Assembly (NCBI GenBank): GCA_902727945.1
Contig: CACVAV010000361.1
Span: 1-14,530, forward strand
Source: an uncultured Thiotrichaceae bacterium
Lineage (GTDB): Bacteria; Pseudomonadota; Gammaproteobacteria; Thiotrichales; Thiotrichaceae
Length of the DNA: 14,530 bases
Direction of reading: 5' to 3'
Made by a program: the position numbers and the translations under genes. The notes beneath the pieces are model-generated. The model did no database searches and was not told the DNA's origin. It saw nothing but the letters and a program-made list of their open reading frames with translations. Below are positions 1 to 7,698 of the stretch, in pieces. Position 1 is the first letter of the stretch; the number at the start of each line of letters is the position of its first letter.

Positions 1-1637
1 GCCTGAGGTTGTGGCGGGTTAATCGGCGCTGCATTATTCGCACTGTTCGGCGTGATCGTGAACGTAAAGACGGTTGGCTCACCCGGTACCACCTTAATAC
101 GCTCCTGTCCGCGCATTTCCTCATAGCTAATGTCCACCAACACATCCTGTGGTGCCATACTAACTTCAGTAACCGAGACATTATTAGCCGCTTTTAAGCG
201 CTGACCATTCAAAGTCGACACCATAAAATTCACTTTCAACGGTTGACCATTTATTCCGGATACCGCCAGCAACTGTAATACACCACGCTGCGCCGGTACT
301 TCTACCTGTTGCTGCGGTGGCGGTTGATTCTGGTTCTGTGCAGGCTGCACCGTATTACGCGGGAATTCATTCACATTGAAGGTGACGTTGCTGGCCTTAC
401 CCTGTGTAATATTGATCTGTTTATTAAGCCGTGCCCCTTCATAAATCGCAGTAACATCATAGCGTCCGGGCTTTAATTTGACTTCAGCATCGGAAACGCC
501 ACGCATGCGGTTAACCCGTTTGCCGCTCGCATCACGGATAACAAAACGTCCCTTATTTTTTACATCCGGTGCACGAAAAGCCATAACCAACGTGCCTTCA
601 GCAGGTGGCTGGGGTTTAACCGGCGCTGTTGATGCAGGGGATTGCATAGCAAATACCTGATTCACATTACCATTAGCCTGAATACCAATATTGCGCACAA
701 TATCTACTTTACCCTGCGCTTTCACCGTCACCCGGTAGGTTCCCGGGTTCAGAATAAAATCTGCCGCCTCAGCATAATTCTTTTTTGCAATGTGCTGGCC
801 GTTTGGCAATTGCACATAGATATTGGATTTCAGCGGCGCTTTGCTGGTAGCTGCCTGCACAACTACTGATAATTTACCGGTATTGGCAGGTTGTTGCTGT
901 TGTGTTGTTGTCTGCTGAGTCGTTTGGGTAGGCTGCTGTGCTGCCTGTTGCACTGTTTGAGTGGTTTGGGTGGGCTGGACAGGTGCGGAAGACGGCAGTG
1001 TAAAGTTTTCAGTCACAAATTCTCCGGTCGTAATCTTGACCATTCGCGCACTTTTCTTATCACGCGCAATCACGGTGACTTCATAAATACCCGGTGATAA
1101 ATCAAAACTGGCAGTGTCCGAATCATTGATATTTGCCACCACCTGATCCTGAGCATCCCGAATAATAAACTGCCCCTTGACCTGAGTTTCCGGTGAAGCA
1201 GGGTCACTCAACTTCAACTGCAGACCACCGTACTCATCAATAAGCTGCATATCCAGCTTCTGTTCTGCTGTTGTTGACTGCGTGACCTGCTCAGAGGGTT
1301 GCTGCGCTGTAGTCCGGGTGGCTACATTATCCTGTGCCGCAACCTGCGGCGTCACCGCCTGATCCTGTTGTGCAGGAGCGGGTGCCTGATCCGCAGGGGT
1401 CAACTGAGTGGTATCAGTATCAGCCGCTATGGGTGTCGCCTGGTCAGCCAGTGTCTGGCTGGCATCATTAATCTGAGTAACAGGGGGCGTCTGTGCAGGC
1501 TGTTCCGGTTGTTGCTGAACCTGTTGATTTCCACCGGCTTGCTTATCATCAATAAGACTCTTCACACCAATGAAAGCAAATACAGCCATCAGCCCAAGCA
1601 CTGCTCCGGCTAATAGTAATTTCAACCCGTTACCCAT
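1..1637 (-). CDS. Membrane-anchored protein with four repeated beta-sandwich-like domains (partial, C-terminus beyond window)
   Basis: This reading frame runs from an ATG at 1637 to the left edge without a stop, giving at least 545 residues. The start has a strong ribosome site (AAGGAG, 7 bases upstream), and an in-frame TAA just upstream excludes a longer start. Residues 4-24 form one hydrophobic segment (LKLLLAGAVLGLMAVFAFIG), read as an uncleaved membrane anchor with the rest in the periplasm. A Gln/Pro/Thr-rich linker follows to about residue 125. Four related domains then occupy about 127-213, 253-331, 346-424 and 451-529, separated by more Gln/Pro/Thr-rich linkers. Each carries a version of an (F/Y)(I/V)xx-(D/N)-x-G/Q-xx-(I/V) strand followed by L-x-PG-x-Y-x-V-T, for example LSPGIYEVTV, LNPGTYRVTV and LKPGRYDVTA; the fourth copy is more divergent. 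This resembles PEGA or carboxypeptidase-regulatory-like beta sandwiches. No catalytic motif is seen. The function is unknown; a surface, scaffold or envelope-binding role is inferred from the architecture only. Confidence 0.8.
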   Translation of the reverse strand, partial: MGNGLKLLLAGAVLGLMAVFAFIGVKSLIDDKQAGGNQQVQQQPEQPAQTPPVTQINDASQTLADQATPIAADTDTTQLTPADQAPAPAQQDQAVTPQVAAQDNVATRTTAQQPSEQVTQSTTAEQKLDMQLIDEYGGLQLKLSDPASPETQVKGQFIIRDAQDQVVANINDSDTASFDLSPGIYEVTVIARDKKSARMVKITTGEFVTENFTLPSSAPVQPTQTTQTVQQAAQQPTQTTQQTTTQQQQPANTGKLSVVVQAATSKAPLKSNIYVQLPNGQHIAKKNYAEAADFILNPGTYRVTVKAQGKVDIVRNIGIQANGNVNQVFAMQSPASTAPVKPQPPAEGTLVMAFRAPDVKNKGRFVIRDASGKRVNRMRGVSDAEVKLKPGRYDVTAIYEGARLNKQINITQGKASNVTFNVNEFPRNTVQPAQNQNQPPPQQQVEVPAQRGVLQLLAVSGINGQPLKVNFMVSTLNGQRLKAANNVSVTEVSMAPQDVLVDISYEEMRGQERIKVVPGEPTVFTFTITPNSANNAAPINPPQPQ

Positions 1638-1658
1638 GACTACTCCTTAAATCCAAAT

Positions 1659-1682
1659 ATTCAGGTATTATAATACCTGAAT
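1659..1682. promoter_or_regulatory. 24-bp perfect palindrome upstream of the membrane-anchored protein
   Basis: The half-site ATTCAGGTATTA is followed directly by its exact reverse complement, with no spacer. The centre contains TATAAT on both strands. The inner edge is 21 bases upstream of the ATG at 1637, so a minus-strand -10 here would give a leader of roughly 20-25 bases. No good -35 lies 16-18 bases further upstream. The position and symmetry fit an operator for a dimeric regulator overlapping a promoter. As RNA it could also fold into a hairpin of about 9 pairs, but no U-run follows, so a terminator is less likely. Confidence 0.5.
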
Positions 1683-1700
1683 TGAACAATGACTCCATAA

Positions 1701-1730
1701 ATTAAAGGATCGCAGATGCGACCCTTTAAT
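1701..1730 (-). terminator. Hairpin terminator after the downstream heme peroxidase
   Basis: On the minus strand ATTAAAGGGTCGCA pairs with TGCGATCCTTTAAT over 14 positions, one of them a G-U wobble, around a 2-base gap that will open into a larger loop. The 3' arm runs into TTTAATTTATGG, an imperfect U-rich tail. It begins 28 bases after the stop codon of the peroxidase gene ending at 1758. Termination between that gene and the membrane-anchored protein is the simplest reading. Confidence 0.6.
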
Positions 1731-1757
1731 AAAACCAGCTGGTGCTAACAAATTGGA

Positions 1758-3599
1758 CTAACCTAAATACCCTCTCTGTATAGCATTCTGTAATTCCTCA
1801 ATCACATTATTGTCCGGCACCTCTGGTGCTATGCTCTGTGCCTGTGGTGACGCCTGTGGCACCGCAACACTTCTTTGCATGCGCATCATCTGAGCCGGTT
1901 CATCAGCAACGTTCTGATGGGCATTAGACGCAACCATCACATCATCCTGCACATTCACAATATCAGTATTACGCTTGATAATATCCGATAAACTCAGGTT
2001 ATTCAGTTGCTGCAAATCCTGCCCCGAATACTGGTTTTCATACCAGAAGCGGTCACCATCGCGTAGTGACTGAAATTGTGTAGTCATAATATTCGTTGCT
2101 GTCTCTCCCATTAGCGAATCGCCAACATGATTCTCGGCCAGACCAGCCACCCACAGATCAACATCATCAGGGCTGTCATAAACCTGCGCCAGTTTCTCGC
2201 CGACACCCTCCTGCCAGATCGGATCATCAAAGCTCTCAATACGGCTTAAGCCTAATTCCTCACGTGCATCGTTATAACCCGGCAAAGCATGATCACGGCC
2301 ACGCTGAATATTCAACGACACCAGATCCAGCCCACCCGCTCCCGGAGGACCAAACAGGAAGTTACGCACATCATCAACCACTTGCGTATCAACAGCCTGA
2401 GCCGTTTGAGAAGCAGCACCTCTCAAAATGGAATCAACGCCACCTTCTGCGACCTTCTCAGGCTGGAAAAACGCGTCCTTAAGCGCTAAATTACCCTCAG
2501 GAATTTCATTGCCGTCCTCATCCAGTCTTAACAAGTTGGGTGACAACATGGAATGTCCGAAGCGGTATGCGGCTGAAGAGAATTCTGAATTCATCTGAGG
2601 ATCCTGGTCCGGGTTGTAGCCCTGATATTGCCCCAGCGCATCATCACCTAAAAGATTCGGCAAAAATTCATTATAGGTAATCGCCTGCATCTCAGCCACG
2701 ACCTGCTGGCGGGCTTCCTGATAAACTTTTTCATCACTCCACTCCGGATTGCCTGCACTCAGAGAATCAGCAATTTGGTTATGCTCACGCACCCAGATAG
2801 TATGCATAGAAGTCAGCGCAACATTTTCATTAGCTCTGATGTCACCAGCCTGATATTGACCACTGTCATCTTTGGGCAACAGGTTGTTCTCATCAACCTT
2901 CATTCTGCCGCCTTCAAAACTACGCAGGTTATCAGCAGTTTCCTGATCCGAACCATACACATTAGAGCCATCAATAAAGGCCGTAATGTCATTGATCTGC
3001 GTCTTTTGCCCGGATGCATCTATAACAGAATCACTACGGGTGAAGCCAATCGTTGCTGTACCTGTGCCTGCCGGATCGAAGTACGGATCACCGGCAGGAA
3101 CCGCTATATCAGCTCTGGCATCGGGATCGTGCCCCTCGATGAGGGTAATATCATGATCCAGAAACTGTCCCCACACCCAGAACATATCACTTAAACCTTT
3201 ATGATTTTCAGTGTCGCCCTGTTGATCCGAAACAACATTACTGATCGCACGCGGACTGGGTAAATTAACTTCCGTAGAACCACCCGGCTCACGGGTTGCA
3301 TCCGGTGAAGTCAGTTTATTCACCGGTTGTTCCGCAGCACCCCGCTCCGGACAGGCTTTATTATTACCGCTGCCATCGGTGGAACGGTATTCATCACCAT
3401 TATCCTGATTGAGTAACTCTGCTAATAATAATTGTACCAGTTGAATAATTAACGAAAGCAGCAAATTCAGTGAATTACCGCCTCCCGAAAAATTAAACTG
3501 CTGGCCAAAATGACTGGCAGGGTTACTCTGGTTCCCTCTCTCCACTGAGTGCTGCTGGCGTACAGCAGCACTTGTGGAACTACTAATATGATTATTCAT
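1758..3599 (-). CDS. Animal-type heme peroxidase, downstream paralogue
   Basis: The product is a 613-residue member of the peroxidase-cyclooxygenase (animal heme peroxidase) family, expected to use H2O2 to oxidise a halide or organic donor. The ATG at 3599 is chosen because GGAAGG precedes it; a TTG at 3626 would add nine residues without a ribosome site. By alignment to myeloperoxidase, WGQFLDHD supplies the halide-site Gln145, heme-ester Asp148 and distal His149. FIDGS (about 208-212) is the calcium loop, and RANEN gives catalytic Arg255 and the second heme-ester Glu258. RFGH gives proximal His349, and SLNIQRGRDH holds the conserved Asn430. The myeloperoxidase sulfonium Met is Asn here. There is no classical signal peptide. 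Instead FNFSGGGNSLN (35-45) leads into a Leu/Gln-rich helix (44-63). A tail of about 50 residues after MVASNAHQ is absent from the neighbouring paralogue. There is a single Cys, at residue 83. Substrate and location are unknown. Confidence 0.93.
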   Translation of the reverse strand: MNNHISSSTSAAVRQQHSVERGNQSNPASHFGQQFNFSGGGNSLNLLLSLIIQLVQLLLAELLNQDNGDEYRSTDGSGNNKACPERGAAEQPVNKLTSPDATREPGGSTEVNLPSPRAISNVVSDQQGDTENHKGLSDMFWVWGQFLDHDITLIEGHDPDARADIAVPAGDPYFDPAGTGTATIGFTRSDSVIDASGQKTQINDITAFIDGSNVYGSDQETADNLRSFEGGRMKVDENNLLPKDDSGQYQAGDIRANENVALTSMHTIWVREHNQIADSLSAGNPEWSDEKVYQEARQQVVAEMQAITYNEFLPNLLGDDALGQYQGYNPDQDPQMNSEFSSAAYRFGHSMLSPNLLRLDEDGNEIPEGNLALKDAFFQPEKVAEGGVDSILRGAASQTAQAVDTQVVDDVRNFLFGPPGAGGLDLVSLNIQRGRDHALPGYNDAREELGLSRIESFDDPIWQEGVGEKLAQVYDSPDDVDLWVAGLAENHVGDSLMGETATNIMTTQFQSLRDGDRFWYENQYSGQDLQQLNNLSLSDIIKRNTDIVNVQDDVMVASNAHQNVADEPAQMMRMQRSVAVPQASPQAQSIAPEVPDNNVIEELQNAIQRGYLG

Positions 3600-3718
3600 T
3601 TTTTCCTTCCCTGAATAGTATCTCAAAACACTTGGATACCATCCTCATCAAACAAGGCCAAAACAACAATCACTCAGAAACCAAACGTCTTTATTTTTTA
3701 GACAAATGGAAAATACGC

Positions 3719-5494
3719 TTAAACTACCACAGATTGATGGATATTCGAGGCCACCATGACATTATCCTGAATATTCTGCACATCTGTATTCCGCTGAATA
3801 ATATCTGACAAGCTCAGATTATTTAAGTCGGCTAATTCCTGCCCGGAGAACTGATTCTGATAGAATAAACGATCGCCGTCACGCAGATTTTCAAACTGCT
3901 CTTTCATAATCTGAGTGGATGTTTCACCGACCATTGAATCACCCACATGCTTCTCTGCCAGCCCGGCGACCCACAAATCCACGTCATCAGGGCTATCATA
4001 AACCTGAGCCAGCTTTGCACCCACACCGTCTTGCCAGATAGGATCATCAAAACTCTCAACACGGCTCAGGCCCATTTGTTCACGGGCATCGTTATAGCCC
4101 GGCAGCTCATGGTCTCGACCACGCTGAATATTCAATGAAACCAAATCCAGGCCACCCGCTCCCGGAGGGCCAAACAAAAAGTTACGCAAGTCATCAATCA
4201 CCTGATTATCAACCGCCTGCGCTGTTTGCGAAGAAGCACCGCGTAAAATCGGATCAATACCCGCTTCCGTCACACTTTCCGGCTGAAAAAAGGCATCACG
4301 CAATTCCAGGTTACCTTCAGCAATCTCCTCACCACCCTCATCTAAGCGCAACAAAGTCGGAGAAATCATCGAGTGGCCAAAACGATAAGCCGCTGTAGCA
4401 AAAGAGCTGCTAATATTCGGATTAACCTCTGCATCATAACCATCGTATTCCGACAGTGTGTCATCACCGAGCAGCAGCGGCAGAAATTCATTATAGGTGA
4501 CCGCCTGCATTTCAGCCGTGACTATACGACGGGCATCCTGATAAATTTCTTCATCACTTAAAGCAGGATTTTCCTGCACCAACTCATCGGCTACCCGGTT
4601 ATGCTCACGCACCCACAGTGTGTGCATTGATGTCAGCCCCGCATTTTCATTAGCGCGGACATCGCCGGACATATAATGACCATCATCATTCTTCGGCATC
4701 ATGCCCGATTCATTAACCGTCAGTTTGCCACCCGAAAAGTCACGTAAACGATCCGATGTCTCCTGATCAGAGCCATAAATATTTGAACCATCAATAAACG
4801 AGGTGATGTGATTGACCTGTTGATTTTGCCCGTCATCACCTACTACCGTCTCACTGCGGGTAAAACCCATTTCAGCCGTTCCGGTGTTGAACGGATCAAA
4901 CCAAGGGTCTCCCTGTGGTACAGCAATATTGGCTGTATCACCATGAGATTCACCCGACAAGGTAATATCATGATCCAGGAATTGTCCCCACAACCAGAAC
5001 ATATCACTCAGGCCTTTACGGTTTTCTGTCGATTCGGTCTGAGCAGAAACTGCATTACTGATCTCACGGGCGCTGCTAAGGTTTACTTCAGTTGACCCAC
5101 CGATGCCGCGCGTTGTATCTGACTCCAGCACACGCTCATAATTCTGACCGGTTGAACCCAGCCCGGTATTTTGCTTATTATTGCCCTGACCATCTATCGA
5201 ATAATTTTCCGGTGCCTGCTCAGGTGTTTCATTAGTTTCATTACCACCCTGCTCATTACCACCCGGTAACTGTGATAGCTGGGACAACAACAACTGGATC
5301 AACTGGATAATTAACTGAAGCACCACCGTATTACCAAATACGGTACTATTCAGTGAATTACCACCAAAAGAAAAACTACCGAATGAGCCTTGGTTATGTG
5401 CACCACCACTTTTTTCGAGCACTGGTGTATCCTGATTCAGCCTGCTTTGGGGCTGGGTGTGGCGCGGTGCATTTTGAATGAAATTAGTAGACAT
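3719..5494 (-). CDS. Animal-type heme peroxidase, upstream paralogue
   Basis: This 591-residue protein is closely similar to the next gene on the same strand (stop and next start 119 bases apart), so the two are a tandem duplication. All key family residues are present: Gln171, Asp174 and distal His175 in WGQFLDHD; the calcium loop FIDGS (233-237); catalytic Arg280 and heme-ester Glu283 in RANEN; proximal His374 in RFGH; and Asn455 in SLNIQRGRDH. Conserved Asp174 and Glu283 predict covalently bound heme. Asn284 replaces the extra Met link of myeloperoxidase. The N-terminus has no signal peptide. It carries FSFGGNSLN (41-49), a Leu/Ile/Gln-rich stretch (57-76) with LIIQLIQLLL, and a Gly/Asn/Glu-rich linker before the catalytic domain. 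It lacks the C-terminal tail of its paralogue and I see no cysteine. The start has only a weak GGGG ribosome site about 9 bases upstream. An active secreted or surface peroxidase is inferred. Confidence 0.93.
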   Translation of the reverse strand: MSTNFIQNAPRHTQPQSRLNQDTPVLEKSGGAHNQGSFGSFSFGGNSLNSTVFGNTVVLQLIIQLIQLLLSQLSQLPGGNEQGGNETNETPEQAPENYSIDGQGNNKQNTGLGSTGQNYERVLESDTTRGIGGSTEVNLSSAREISNAVSAQTESTENRKGLSDMFWLWGQFLDHDITLSGESHGDTANIAVPQGDPWFDPFNTGTAEMGFTRSETVVGDDGQNQQVNHITSFIDGSNIYGSDQETSDRLRDFSGGKLTVNESGMMPKNDDGHYMSGDVRANENAGLTSMHTLWVREHNRVADELVQENPALSDEEIYQDARRIVTAEMQAVTYNEFLPLLLGDDTLSEYDGYDAEVNPNISSSFATAAYRFGHSMISPTLLRLDEGGEEIAEGNLELRDAFFQPESVTEAGIDPILRGASSQTAQAVDNQVIDDLRNFLFGPPGAGGLDLVSLNIQRGRDHELPGYNDAREQMGLSRVESFDDPIWQDGVGAKLAQVYDSPDDVDLWVAGLAEKHVGDSMVGETSTQIMKEQFENLRDGDRLFYQNQFSGQELADLNNLSLSDIIQRNTDVQNIQDNVMVASNIHQSVVV

Positions 5495-5587
5495 TGTGTC
5501 ATCCCCATTAAATTTCTTAATTTAAGTTTTTAGTTAAGAGATAATCAGCGAAAATGATCGGCACCACAACATTGGGCACATTAAGCG

Positions 5588-5613
5588 CATTCCTTTTGTC
5601 GATAAAAGGAATG
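5588..5613. other. Perfect 10-bp inverted repeat in the dxs-peroxidase gap
   Basis: CATTCCTTTT and AAAAGGAATG flank a 6-base spacer (GTCGAT on the plus strand). It lies 86 bases past the dxs stop and 93 bases before the upstream peroxidase start. No U-run follows on the minus strand, so it is not a standard intrinsic terminator. It could be a leader hairpin, an operator, or a 3' end signal for dxs. The rest of the 205-base gap is AT-rich close to the peroxidase start and holds no convincing -10/-35 pair. Confidence 0.45.
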
Positions 5614-5669
5614 AATGGCATAACCACACCATTTAAAGGGCAATTCCATTACATCAGGTAATTGTCAAC

Positions 5670-5698
5670 GCCCGGTAAGATAGTCCTTGCTACCAGGC
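5670..5698 (-). other. Hairpin immediately after the dxs stop
   Basis: On the minus strand GCCTGGTA pairs with TACCGGGC (8 pairs, one G-U) around a 13-base loop. The stem starts one base after the dxs TAA. It is followed by GTTGACA and not by a U-run, so it may protect the 3' end or be a weak terminator. The TTGACA next to it (5663-5668) looks like a -35 element but has no good -10 at 16-18 bases. Confidence 0.3.
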
Positions 5699-5699
5699 A

Positions 5700-7586
5700 T
5701 TAACCAGCAGACGCAGCTACTACTGCCATAGGGATATTTGAATGCCCTAGTGCCTTATTTTCATTAATTTTTTTAATTAGCGTCGGCGCATCCAGCCCAC
5801 ATTCAAGCAACTGCTCCTCACGTTGTGCATGTTCCACATAACGATCAGGAATACCAAAATTCATCACAGAAACGTCAAGCTGCTCCGACAATAAAAACTC
5901 ATTGACTGCACTTCCCGCCCCACCCAGCACAGCGTTATCTTCCAGCGTAACCAACAGCTCACACTGCTCAGCCATCTGGCGCAGCAAAGCATGATCTAAT
6001 GGCTTAATAAAGCGCATATTGACTAAAGTGGCATCGAATTCATCCGCCACCTCCTGTGCTTCAGCCAACAAAGAACCAAACAATAAAACCGCCATGCCAG
6101 AGTGACCTTCACGCAGTATGTCTGCACAACCCAGTGGAATTACTGCCATTTCCGCTACCGGCAACACACCGGTTCCTTTACCACGCGGATAGCGCACAGC
6201 AGTCGGGCAATCCAGTTGAAAGGCGGTATACAACATCTGGCGACACTCATCCTCATGAGCCGGAGCCATGACTACCATATTGGGAATACAACGCAGGTAA
6301 GAAAGATCATAATTACCGGAATGCGTCGGGCCGTCAGCACCCACCAAACCAGCGCGATCTATGGCAAAAACCACCGGTAAGTTCTGGATAGCAATATCAT
6401 GAATCAGCTGATCATAAGCCCGCTGTAAAAAAGTCGAGTAAATCGCCACCACCGGCTTCAAACCTTCACAGGCCATGCCCGCTGCCACTGTTAACGCGTG
6501 CTGCTCGGCAATCGCCACATCAAAATAACGTTCAGGATAAGCCTGTGAGAACGCTACCAGCCCGGAACCTTCACGCATCGCCGGTGTAATACCCACTAAA
6601 CGCTCATCCATGGCTGCCATATCACACAGCCACTGACCAAATACGTGAGTATAAGTAGGTGTTGATTTTTTACCACTGGACACCAGGCCGGTATTCAGAT
6701 TAAACGGCGAAACACCGTGATACATACACGGATCATCCTCCGCCAGCTCATAGCCTTTGCCTTTCTGAGTCACGACGTGCAGCATACGCGGGCCTTTAAT
6801 CTGAGACAGATTATTAAGCACGCTCACCATTTCCTCCACATCATGACCATCAATCGGGCCAAAATAGTGAAAGCCCATTTCCTCAAACAAGGTACCGGGT
6901 AATACCATGCCTTTCATATGCTCTTCAGTCAGCTTAGCGAATTTAGACAATGACTTACTGCTGGATAACACTTTCTTGCCGCCTTCACGCATGCTGGAAT
7001 ACATGCGCCCGGACAACAAGCGAGTCAGGTATTTATGCAAAGCACCCACATTGGGTGAAATCGACATTTCATTATCATTCAGCACGACCAGCAGGTTCGC
7101 ATCCAAATCACCGGCATGGTTGAGTGCCTCATAGGCCATACCCGCCGTCAGCGCACCGTCACCAATGACGGAAATCGCCTGATAATCTTCCTGCTTGTGA
7201 CGAGCGGCCAGCGCCATGCCCAGCGCGGCACTAATCGAAGTACTGGAGTGCCCGACACCAAAGGTATCGTATTCACTTTCTGCACGTTTCGGAAAACCGG
7301 CCAGACCATCCTTTTGGCGGATGGTGTGTAATTCATCACGACGGCCACTGAGAATTTTATGCGTGTAGGCCTGATGCCCGACATCCCAGACTAATTTATC
7401 TTTGGGTGTATTAAATACATAATGCAGCGCGACGGTTAGCTCAACTGTGCCCAGATTAGAAGAAAAATGACCACCATTACTAGAAACACTGCTGAGTAGA
7501 AAATCACGGATCTCATCACACAGCGCAGGCAATGCTTCAGCATCCAGCTCCCGTAAATCTTTGGGTGATTGAATAGTGTCAAGCAT
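5700..7586 (-). CDS. dxs: 1-deoxy-D-xylulose-5-phosphate synthase
   Basis: DXS condenses pyruvate with glyceraldehyde 3-phosphate, using thiamine diphosphate, to make DXP, the entry step of the MEP isoprenoid pathway and a source for thiamine and pyridoxal. The product is 628 residues, close to the E. coli enzyme (about 620). I place the start at the ATG at 7586 because GGAGG sits 5 bases before it and the protein then begins where family members do; an ATG at 7610 would add eight residues without a ribosome site. Visible motifs are GGHFSSNLGTVELT near the N-terminus, the thiamine diphosphate/Mg signature GDG (142-144) through NDN (170-172), the catalytic Glu in AEQHALTVAAGMA, and RYPRGKG. 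It lies 112 bases after ispA, a later step in the same pathway. The gap is AT-rich and may hold its own promoter, though I could not define one. Confidence 0.97.
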   Translation of the reverse strand: MLDTIQSPKDLRELDAEALPALCDEIRDFLLSSVSSNGGHFSSNLGTVELTVALHYVFNTPKDKLVWDVGHQAYTHKILSGRRDELHTIRQKDGLAGFPKRAESEYDTFGVGHSSTSISAALGMALAARHKQEDYQAISVIGDGALTAGMAYEALNHAGDLDANLLVVLNDNEMSISPNVGALHKYLTRLLSGRMYSSMREGGKKVLSSSKSLSKFAKLTEEHMKGMVLPGTLFEEMGFHYFGPIDGHDVEEMVSVLNNLSQIKGPRMLHVVTQKGKGYELAEDDPCMYHGVSPFNLNTGLVSSGKKSTPTYTHVFGQWLCDMAAMDERLVGITPAMREGSGLVAFSQAYPERYFDVAIAEQHALTVAAGMACEGLKPVVAIYSTFLQRAYDQLIHDIAIQNLPVVFAIDRAGLVGADGPTHSGNYDLSYLRCIPNMVVMAPAHEDECRQMLYTAFQLDCPTAVRYPRGKGTGVLPVAEMAVIPLGCADILREGHSGMAVLLFGSLLAEAQEVADEFDATLVNMRFIKPLDHALLRQMAEQCELLVTLEDNAVLGGAGSAVNEFLLSEQLDVSVMNFGIPDRYVEHAQREEQLLECGLDAPTLIKKINENKALGHSNIPMAVVAASAG

Positions 7587-7698
7587 CTGAACCTCCGGTC
7601 GCTCATTCATCAGAATAAATACGCGTACACTGCAATATTAGTAAGTTATTTTATATCAAGTATGAATCGCTAATCATGCAATACAACTTGTTTGCCCG

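Noticed and set aside
891..1613. Plus-strand open frames rich in Leu, Cys and Arg (891-1097 and 1299-1613)
   Set aside because: They are antisense shadows of the Gln/Pro-rich minus-strand frame, have no ribosome sites and resemble no known family.
2096..3194. Plus-strand open frames opposite the downstream peroxidase
   Set aside because: They mirror the conserved peroxidase reading frame; similar shadows recur opposite the paralogue, which reflects shared codons and not a second gene.
3600..3718. Possible terminator or promoter between the two peroxidases
   Set aside because: Only a 4-bp stem (GTCT/AGAC) around an A/T run was found, and no good -10/-35 pair; the genes may be co-transcribed.
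5663..5668. Perfect TTGACA on the minus strand after dxs
   Set aside because: No -10-like hexamer at 16-18 bases downstream (AATTGC is the best), so it is not supported as a promoter for the peroxidase pair.
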